Source: Coriobacteriia bacterium (GTDB taxonomy: Bacteria; Actinomycetota; Coriobacteriia; Anaerosomatales; SLCP01). From it: a DNA stretch of 12,056 bases. Both the position numbers and the translations under genes were made by a program. The stretch lies in contig SKKZ01000019.1 of NCBI GenBank assembly GCA_007123455.1, forward strand, positions 1 through 12,056, in the 5' to 3' direction. The first letter of the stretch is position 1, and every line of letters starts with the position of its first letter. Under the pieces are notes generated by a model. The model saw only the letters and a program-made list of their open reading frames with translations, searched no databases and was not told the DNA's origin. Positions 1 through 4,927 of this stretch are shown here, piece by piece.

Positions 1-401
1 CCACCCGAGACGCGATCGAGCAGCTCCCGGAGACGGAGCTGCTCGGGACCGATGCCGTCGATGGGCGAGATCACGCCGCCGAGCACGTGGTAGAGGCCAC
101 GGAACTCCCCGGTCCTCTCGATGGCGACCACGTCACGCGGCTCCTCGACCACACAGAGGAGCTTCGTGTCGCGCTCGGGGTCCGCGCACACCTCGCACAG
201 CTCGGCCTCCGCGAAATCGAAGCACTGAGGACATACGTGGATGGAGCGCTTGACGTCGAGCAGCGCGGTCGCAAGCCGTTCGATGACTTCCTCATCTGAG
301 CGCAGGACGAAGTATGCGATGCGCTGAGCAGACTTCGGCCCGATGCCGGGAAGCCGCTCCAGTTCCTCGAGAAGGCGCGCTATCGGGGGTGCGTACAGCA
401 C
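1..401 (-). CDS. recR: Recombination mediator protein RecR, 3' end cut off by window edge
   Basis: RecR works with RecF/RecO to load RecA at single-strand gaps and forms a DNA-clamping ring. About 133 residues are visible. The N-terminus begins V(M)LYAPPIARLLEELERLPG, followed by IGPKSAQR, the helix-hairpin-helix characteristic of RecR. A four-cysteine zinc finger follows (CPQC, then CEVC), and then the start of the Toprim domain (LLCVVEEPRDVVAIE, then GLYHVLGGVISPIDGIGP). A full RecR is about 200 residues, so roughly the last 65 lie outside the window. I chose the GTG at 399-401 because it gives the family's usual MLY start and an in-frame TAG lies just upstream. It begins 9 nt after the ybaB stop with no good Shine-Dalgarno sequence, so translational coupling to ybaB is likely. 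It is the last visible gene of the dnaX-ybaB-recR operon. Confidence 0.95.
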   Translation of the reverse strand, partial: MLYAPPIARLLEELERLPGIGPKSAQRIAYFVLRSDEEVIERLATALLDVKRSIHVCPQCFDFAEAELCEVCADPERDTKLLCVVEEPRDVVAIERTGEFRGLYHVLGGVISPIDGIGPEQLRLRELLDRVSG

Positions 402-410
402 GTCAGACCG

Positions 411-725
411 CTACATGAGACCGGGGATGTTCATGCCCCCGGTGACCGCTGCCATCCTGCTCGAGGCCAGCTCCTGGGCCTGCCGAAGCGCTTCGTTCAC
501 CGCAGCCGACACGAGGTCCTCGAGCATGGCAACGTCGTCGGGATCCACGGTCGATGGATCGATGACGATGCGGTCGAGCTTGAGGTCGCCGGTCATGACG
601 GCCTTGACCGCGCCGCCGCCGACGGAGGCCTCCACCGTCTCGGCAGCGAGCTCTTCCTGCACGCGCGCCATGTCGGCCTGCATCTTCTGGGCCTGCTTCA
701 TCATGCTTGCGAGATTCTGCTTCAC
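411..725 (-). CDS. ybaB: YbaB/EbfC family nucleoid-associated protein
   Basis: Small DNA-binding protein of the YbaB/EbfC family, which forms dimers shaped like tweezers and coats the nucleoid. At 104 residues it has normal family length. The N-terminal helix (MKQNLASMMKQAQKMQADMA) is the typical amphipathic, Met/Gln-rich coiled segment. It is followed by the beta-sheet core with the conserved GGGAVKAVMTGDLKLDRIVIDP stretch split by the usual turn, and the C-terminal helix ending in a short glycine/methionine tail (TGGMNIPGLM). The start is GTG. The sequence AAAGGA at 734-739 lies 8 nt upstream, inside the last codons of dnaX, which supports this start. It sits 4 nt after the dnaX stop and 9 nt before recR, the standard dnaX-ybaB-recR arrangement, implying co-transcription with replication and repair genes. 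Its exact role in recombination is not settled for the family. Confidence 0.95.
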   Translation of the reverse strand: MKQNLASMMKQAQKMQADMARVQEELAAETVEASVGGGAVKAVMTGDLKLDRIVIDPSTVDPDDVAMLEDLVSAAVNEALRQAQELASSRMAAVTGGMNIPGLM

Positions 726-729
726 TCTC

Positions 730-2520
730 TCAGTCCTTTCCCTCGGGTTCGTGGGGATGCTCTGCGATCATCTGGGCACCGAGCTCATCGATGAGCAGCC
801 GCTCGATGTCGTCATGGGGTCCCGCCTCCGCCCGCTTCGCCGGAACGTTCGCTTCCGGTGACGGTTCCGGAGTCGTCTCGTCCCCCCCGTCCGAGGGAGG
901 GACGTCGGCATGCACGGCTTGATTCTCGACCGGCTCTGCCCCCGGTGCCCGTACCGCACCGCGACCGAGCTGGAAGCGAAAGGGCGGAGCACCGCCGAGC
1001 ACGGTCGCCAGTCCACGACGCAACAGCTGTGAAGTATCGGGATCCGCCGCCTGCTTCAGGCGGAACGCGGCATCGGCGGGAAACTCGATGACGAGGGTCT
1101 CACCATCGGCATCGATGTCGATCTCGGTCCCGTCGAAGATCGCAGCCCTCGTCGACTTGATCTTGCGGACTTCGGCGACGACCCCGGGCCACGCTCGCTT
1201 CACTCGCGCCCGGTCGAGCTTGCCCGGGACCCCCGCCGACTCGACGGACACCGGCTCGGCTGCCGGCGAGGGCGCGGCCACAACGGGAGTGGCGGATACC
1301 GGCCCGGGCTCCGGAACGGACACGGACGGCCGTTCGCGAGGCGGAGCATCCGGCAGTGCCGGCGCAGTCAGCGACACACCCGTCTCCAGCGCGGCCAGAC
1401 GCTCGGCAAGGGCTTCGAGGGTGACCTCGCCCTGGGGGCGTGCAAGCCGCGTGAGCGCCACCTCGAGAGCGAGACGCGGATCGGGAGACCACCGCAGCTC
1501 GCCCACAAGCTCGGCAAGCACGTCAAGGACCCGGGAGAGGCGGTCAGGGCCGAACGCGGCCGCTTGACCGGAAAGCCGGGCGGCGTCCGCGCTCGTGACG
1601 TCAACGATACCTGCGGCATCACCGACGGCCGAGACGACGTAGAGGTCGCGCATGTGACCGACGAACTCGCGAACGAACTCGGGTATATCGATCCCGGACG
1701 CAGTGAGACGCGCGACGAACCTGAAAGCCCCTGCGACGTCACGCTCCGCCACGAGATCCCCGAGCTCGAACAGGAGCGCGCTGTCCACCTCGCCGAGCAG
1801 GCTCTCGACGTCCTCAAGCGAGATCTCGCCACCGGAGAACGCGGCAAGCTGCTCGAGGGTAGATATCGCGTCGCGCATGCCGCCACCGGCGTGCTTGGCG
1901 ATGAGCGCAAGTCCCCCTTCGGCCACGGTCATGCCCTCGCGTCCGGCGATGTCCCCGAGGTGCTCGACGATATCTTCCATACCGATGCGATGGAAGTCGA
2001 AACGCTGGCAGCGCGAGTGGATGGTCTCGGGCACCTTGTGCGGATGCGTCGTGCACAAGACGAAGACCGTGTGCGGTGGCGGCTCCTCGATGCTCTTGAG
2101 CAACGCATTGAATGCATGCGTCGAGAGCATGTGGACCTCATCGATTATGTAGACCTTCCACCGCCCGCGCGTCGGAGCATACGCAAGTCGACCAATGATC
2201 TCCTCGCGGACGATGTCGACCTGGGTGCGGGAAGCGGCGTCGAGCTCGTAGACGTCCGGGTGACGCCCCTCCGTGACATCAATGCACTGCTCGCAGGTAC
2301 TGTCTGGCACGGGCGTCGGACCCTGCTCGCACTGGAGTGCCTTCGCCAGGATCCGGGCGGTCGTGGTCTTGCCCGTACCCCGCGGGCCCGTGAACAGATA
2401 CGCGTGAGCAACGGCCCCGTCGGCGATCGCGTTGCGCAGCGTCCGCGTCACGTGTGCCTGTCCGACGACATCCTCGAAACACTGCGGACGATACTTGCGA
2501 TAGAGGGACTGGTGGGCCAT
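730..2520 (-). CDS. dnaX: DNA polymerase III subunits gamma/tau
   Basis: The AAA+ motor of the replicative clamp loader, acting with HolA/HolB homologues to load the beta clamp. It has 596 residues. Domain I carries Walker A (GPRGTGKT, residues 45-52), Walker B (IIDEVH, 125-130) and the SRC arginine-finger motif (169-171). The zinc module between helices reads C64-x8-D73-x2-C76-x2-C79, so the second of the usual four cysteines is aspartate. Domains II-III extend to about residue 365. A Pro/Ala/Val-rich linker (about 380-435) then leads to a C-terminal domain (about 440-525, starting LDRARVKRAW), the tau-type region that contacts polymerase or helicase. No slippery A-run for a gamma frameshift was noticed. 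The ATG is preceded by GAAAGGTG at 2525-2532 with 4 nt spacing. It is the first protein gene of the operon, just downstream of the SRP RNA gene. Confidence 0.97.
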   Translation of the reverse strand: MAHQSLYRKYRPQCFEDVVGQAHVTRTLRNAIADGAVAHAYLFTGPRGTGKTTTARILAKALQCEQGPTPVPDSTCEQCIDVTEGRHPDVYELDAASRTQVDIVREEIIGRLAYAPTRGRWKVYIIDEVHMLSTHAFNALLKSIEEPPPHTVFVLCTTHPHKVPETIHSRCQRFDFHRIGMEDIVEHLGDIAGREGMTVAEGGLALIAKHAGGGMRDAISTLEQLAAFSGGEISLEDVESLLGEVDSALLFELGDLVAERDVAGAFRFVARLTASGIDIPEFVREFVGHMRDLYVVSAVGDAAGIVDVTSADAARLSGQAAAFGPDRLSRVLDVLAELVGELRWSPDPRLALEVALTRLARPQGEVTLEALAERLAALETGVSLTAPALPDAPPRERPSVSVPEPGPVSATPVVAAPSPAAEPVSVESAGVPGKLDRARVKRAWPGVVAEVRKIKSTRAAIFDGTEIDIDADGETLVIEFPADAAFRLKQAADPDTSQLLRRGLATVLGGAPPFRFQLGRGAVRAPGAEPVENQAVHADVPPSDGGDETTPEPSPEANVPAKRAEAGPHDDIERLLIDELGAQMIAEHPHEPEGKD

Positions 2521-2524
2521 GCGG

Positions 2525-2559
2525 CACCTTTCGCGCGTCGTATTCCTGCCACGAGTATA
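2525..2559 (-). promoter_or_regulatory. Possible dnaX promoter -10 and ribosome binding site
   Basis: On the minus strand a TATACT hexamer (2554-2559), matching the -10 consensus at 5 of 6 bases, lies between the SRP RNA and dnaX. The Shine-Dalgarno sequence GAAAGGTG (2525-2532) follows. No TTGACA-like -35 is found at the right distance; that position is inside the hairpin at 2561-2582. It may be a weak or activator-dependent promoter giving dnaX transcription separate from the SRP RNA, or chance. Confidence 0.3.
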
Positions 2560-2560
2560 G

Positions 2561-2582
2561 CCGCCGCTACGACATCCGGCGG
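2561..2582 (-). terminator. Hairpin just after the SRP RNA, possible terminator
   Basis: A perfect 6-bp GC stem (CCGCCG / CGGCGG) with a 10-nt loop begins 7 nt beyond the 3' end of the SRP RNA on the minus strand. There is no U-run after it, so it is not a textbook intrinsic terminator. It could terminate the SRP RNA partially, mark a processing point, or allow read-through into dnaX. Confidence 0.35.
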
Positions 2583-2589
2583 AGACGCG

Positions 2590-2704
2590 GCGGCGCCCCC
2601 GAGCGAGGCCCGGACGCTCGGCAGAGGACGCTTATGGCTGCTTCCTTCCGGACCTGACCAGGTTCACGCCGTACCGCCGTCCGGACCCCGGTCGAGGGCG
2701 CCGC
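2590..2704 (-). ncRNA. ffs: Signal recognition particle RNA, small bacterial (4.5S) type
   Basis: The minus strand contains the hallmark SRP apical sequence GTCAGGTCCGGAAGGAAGCA with its GGAA tetraloop and the flanking asymmetric internal-loop bases that bind the Ffh M-domain. The arms pair on both sides: outer stem GCGGCGCCC (2696-2704) with GGGCGCCGC (2590-2598), and an inner helix around GGGTCCGGACG with CGTCCGGGCC. This gives a single long hairpin of about 115 nt without an Alu domain, the size of the short bacterial form. The exact mature ends are inferred from the outer stem. The RNA joins Ffh and FtsY to deliver nascent membrane proteins. A good promoter lies directly upstream, and dnaX follows about 70 nt downstream on the same strand. 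Confidence 0.93.
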
Positions 2705-2717
2705 GCGCGGATTTCTC

Positions 2718-2746
2718 AGTATACGTTCCTTCATGCTCTCGGCCAA
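2718..2746 (-). promoter_or_regulatory. Sigma70-type promoter of the SRP RNA
   Basis: Read on the minus strand, TTGGCC (-35, 2741-2746) is separated by exactly 17 nt from TATACT (-10, 2718-2723; 5 of 6 consensus). The predicted transcription start, about 7 nt further on, falls near 2710-2711. This is 6-7 nt before the outer stem of the SRP RNA, which fits a short 5' leader removed by processing. Confidence 0.65.
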
Positions 2747-2806
2747 CCCGCTTGTCACTGCCAGTCCGGGGAACATTCACAAGTATCAGGAAGGGAGGCC
2801 GTCACC

Positions 2807-3970
2807 ATGGACGAACGCGACCGCAAGAAGCTCAACAGGCTTGCCCGCCACGACGGGTGGCCGGCCGTCTCCGTCTATATGCCGATGCACCGCGCCGGCC
2901 CGGAGACGCAGCAAGACCCCATCAGACTCAAGAACCTCCTTACCGGGGCAGACGAGTCACTCGTATCGGGAGGGATGCGCTCACCTGACGCGGAGAAGTT
3001 CCTCGCAGACGCGTGGAAGCTGCAACAGGACCCGACCTCGTGGCGAGGGGGCGCCGAAGGACTCGCGCTCTTCATCGGGCCGGAGACGTTCGAGGTGCTA
3101 CGCACATCCCGGCCGTTGCCGGAACGCTTGCGCGTCGGCACGCGATTCCTGCTCAGGCCACTCATGCCCGCACTCGCACCCGCTCTGCGCTTCTTCGTGC
3201 TGGCATTCAGCCAGAACAAAGTGAGGTTGCTCGAGGGAACCGCCGAAGAGGTACGTGAGCTCGAGCCCGAGGGGATCCCGCAGGGACTTGCGGACGCACT
3301 GAAGTACGACGACTACGAAGCACAGGTTCAGTTCCACTCGCGCACCCCTGCAGCCGCAGCCGGGGCGGGCCGCCGGGCGGCTATCTTCCACGGACACGGA
3401 GGCACGGGCGAGACCGCGATAGACGACCTGTTCCGCTACTTCCGGCTCGTGGACACGGGCCTGAAAGAACTGGTACCGCCGGATGTGCCGCTGGTGCTTG
3501 CGGGAGTGGACTTCCTCTTCCCGATCTACCGCGACGCGAACACGCACCCCCGCCTGGTGCCGCAGGGCATTCCGGGCAATCCCGACGAGCAGCCTGCGCG
3601 TGAGATCCACGCCGAGGCGCTTAAGCTCCTCGAACCCCACCTGTCGGCAGACCTCGCGCGGGCGATGGAAGCGTATGCCGAGGGCCGCAGTGGCGAGACT
3701 GCCTCGGGGGACCTGCGCCGCATCGTGCCGGCGGCTGTTGAAGGACGCATCGATACCCTCATCGTGGGCGACCAGGACACTGCGTGGGGTTCGTACGACA
3801 GCGCCGCGGACAGCATGACGCTACGTTCCGAGCCGGACAACGGAGACATCGATCTGCTCGATCACGCCGCGACGGCAACACTGTTGCACGGAGGCACCGT
3901 GCACGTATTGCCGGCCGAGGAGGTGCGCGAGGCCACCGGATCCGACGCCGCTGCTGTCTTCCGCTACTAG
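2807..3970 (+). CDS. baeRF-type protein (bacterial archaeo-eukaryotic release factor-like)
   Basis: This 387-residue soluble protein has the layout of the bacterial relatives of archaeal/eukaryotic release factor 1. The N-terminal part contains WPAVSVYMPMHRAGPET (18-34) and GGAEGLALFIGPETFEVLR (81-99). The middle part carries VLAFSQNKVRLLE (131-143) and the loop AIFHGHGGTGE (192-202), then a helical stretch and VPLVLAGVDFLFPIYR (227-242). The C-terminal part reads GRIDTLIVG (313-321), then HGGTVHVLPAEEV (361-373), ending AAVFRY, the pattern of the L7Ae-like third domain of aRF1/eRF1. Members are proposed to act on ribosomes or peptidyl-tRNA in stress or rescue, but none is well characterised biochemically; which baeRF subfamily this is (3 or 7 are candidates) I cannot settle. 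GGGAGG (2793-2798) lies 8 nt before the ATG. It heads a plus-strand group with DUF202 and DUF2177 genes. Confidence 0.7.
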   Translation: MDERDRKKLNRLARHDGWPAVSVYMPMHRAGPETQQDPIRLKNLLTGADESLVSGGMRSPDAEKFLADAWKLQQDPTSWRGGAEGLALFIGPETFEVLRTSRPLPERLRVGTRFLLRPLMPALAPALRFFVLAFSQNKVRLLEGTAEEVRELEPEGIPQGLADALKYDDYEAQVQFHSRTPAAAAGAGRRAAIFHGHGGTGETAIDDLFRYFRLVDTGLKELVPPDVPLVLAGVDFLFPIYRDANTHPRLVPQGIPGNPDEQPAREIHAEALKLLEPHLSADLARAMEAYAEGRSGETASGDLRRIVPAAVEGRIDTLIVGDQDTAWGSYDSAADSMTLRSEPDNGDIDLLDHAATATLLHGGTVHVLPAEEVREATGSDAAAVFRY

Positions 3971-3989
3971 ACGCAAGGGAGGCTACGCG

Positions 3990-4415
3990 CTGACAGAAGC
4001 TCACGACAACCGATCCGGAGCAGACCGGCGCTCCGGGTGCGAGCCCACTTCGGCAGACACCCAGCAGAGGCTTGCCGAAGAGCGCACAGCGATGGCGCTC
4101 CAGCGCACGGCGCTCTCCAACGAGCGCACGCTTAACTCGTGGCTGCGAACCGGTCTTGCCACAGTGGCCGCCGGCTTCACCATCGGTATCGTGCTCGGCC
4201 AGGAGGGTCCGCTCGGACCGGCACGGACCTTCGGCATCGTGCTGATAGCCGTCGGAGGGCTTATCTGCGTTGTGGGACTGTTGCGCTACCGTTCGCTCCG
4301 CGCCCGTCTCGGACCCGATGACGTCTCTTCGGTCCCGCTCTGGCTGCTCGAACTGCTCGTGGGCTTCTTCCTGGTCGCCTCGCTCGTTGGAGCCGCCCTC
4401 CTGCTCAGATCCTGA
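3990..4415 (+). CDS. DUF202 (YidH-like) membrane protein, probable CTG start
   Basis: Small inner-membrane protein of the DUF202 family, function unknown. The family hallmark of repeated arginine-threonine pairs is clear: LAEERTAMALQRTALSNERT, then LNSWLRTG. Three membrane helices follow, around GLATVAAGFTIGIVLG, TFGIVLIAVGGLICVVGLL and LLELLVGFFLVASLVGAALLL. The first ATG is at 4092, but starting there would remove the first ERT repeat and it has no Shine-Dalgarno sequence. A perfect AAGGGAGG (3975-3982) lies 7 nt upstream of an in-frame CTG at 3990. No ATG, GTG or TTG occurs in frame between 3990 and 4092, so CTG is the most likely start, giving 141 residues. A polar N-terminal tail of about 25 residues would face the cytoplasm. 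It begins 19 nt after the baeRF stop, so co-transcription is expected. Confidence 0.8.
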   Translation: MTEAHDNRSGADRRSGCEPTSADTQQRLAEERTAMALQRTALSNERTLNSWLRTGLATVAAGFTIGIVLGQEGPLGPARTFGIVLIAVGGLICVVGLLRYRSLRARLGPDDVSSVPLWLLELLVGFFLVASLVGAALLLRS

Positions 4416-4492
4416 GGAGACGTATCGAAGCCGGCGGCTTAGGGAAGTAACTTGTCAACAGGAAACCGGGTTCACTGAGAGGTGGTACCAGC

Positions 4493-4897
4493 GTGGCAAA
4501 GATCATCCAGCTCTATCTGCTCACCGTTGTCGTCTTCTTCGCGATCGATCTGGTGTGGCTGACTGTGGTCGCGAGGGACTTCTACCAGGCACAGATCGGT
4601 CCGCTGCTCAAGAGCCCCGCCAACCTGCCCGTCGCGGCCGGTTTCTACCTCTTCTACATAGTGGGTATCCTCGTCTTCGCGGTCATCCCCGGCATCGAAA
4701 AAGGCGTCTTGCTGGAAGCGGTCTGGCGTGGAGCGCTCTTCGGCGCACTTGCATACGGGACCTACGACCTGACCAATCTCGCCACGCTCGAGGGCTACAC
4801 CTGGCAGGTGGCCGTCGTCGATATCACATGGGGCACCGTGCTCACAGGCACTGTCGCCGCAGCCAGCTATCAGATCGCACGCTGGATCAACGTGTGA
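4493..4897 (+). CDS. DUF2177 family four-helix membrane protein
   Basis: A 134-residue integral membrane protein with four predicted helices: IIQLYLLTVVVFFAIDLVWL, VAAGFYLFYIVGILVFAVIP, AVWRGALFGALAYGTYDLTN and VVDITWGTVLTGTVAAASYQ. The acidic and aromatic residues inside the helices (IDLVWL, YGTYDLTN, VVDITWG) are the recognisable signature of DUF2177, whose function is unknown; members are often annotated simply as membrane proteins. The start is GTG, with GAGAGGTGG (4476-4484) 8 nt upstream. It is 77 nt downstream of the DUF202 gene in the same direction and is the last gene of this plus-strand group. It converges on the Ca2+ ATPase gene with only 12 nt between the two stop codons. Confidence 0.82.
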   Translation: MAKIIQLYLLTVVVFFAIDLVWLTVVARDFYQAQIGPLLKSPANLPVAAGFYLFYIVGILVFAVIPGIEKGVLLEAVWRGALFGALAYGTYDLTNLATLEGYTWQVAVVDITWGTVLTGTVAAASYQIARWINV

Positions 4898-4901
4898 CGT
4901 C

Positions 4902-4927
4902 CGCTCGGCTCACCCTTCGGTCGAGCG
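4902..4927. terminator. Weak dyad between convergent genes
   Basis: CGCTCG (4902-4907) and CGAGCG (4922-4927) form a 6-bp stem with a 14-nt loop spanning the convergent 3' ends of the DUF2177 and ATPase genes; the right arm lies inside the last ATPase codons. There is no U-tract on either strand, so a role as bidirectional terminator is only possible. Confidence 0.25.

Noticed and set aside
2752..2786. TTGTCA as a -35 box for the baeRF gene
   Set aside because: No acceptable -10 hexamer lies 16-18 nt downstream; the nearest candidate (AAGTAT) is 23 nt away.
1564..2988. Long plus-strand reading frame of 474 codons opposite dnaX and the SRP RNA
   Set aside because: It is antisense to a clear dnaX gene, crosses the SRP RNA and has no recognisable domain or ribosome binding site; long shadow frames are normal at this GC content.
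4428..4440. AAGCC-GGC-GGCTT hairpin between the DUF202 and DUF2177 genes
   Set aside because: The stem is only 5 bp with a 3-nt loop and no U-run; it is too weak to call a terminator or operon boundary.
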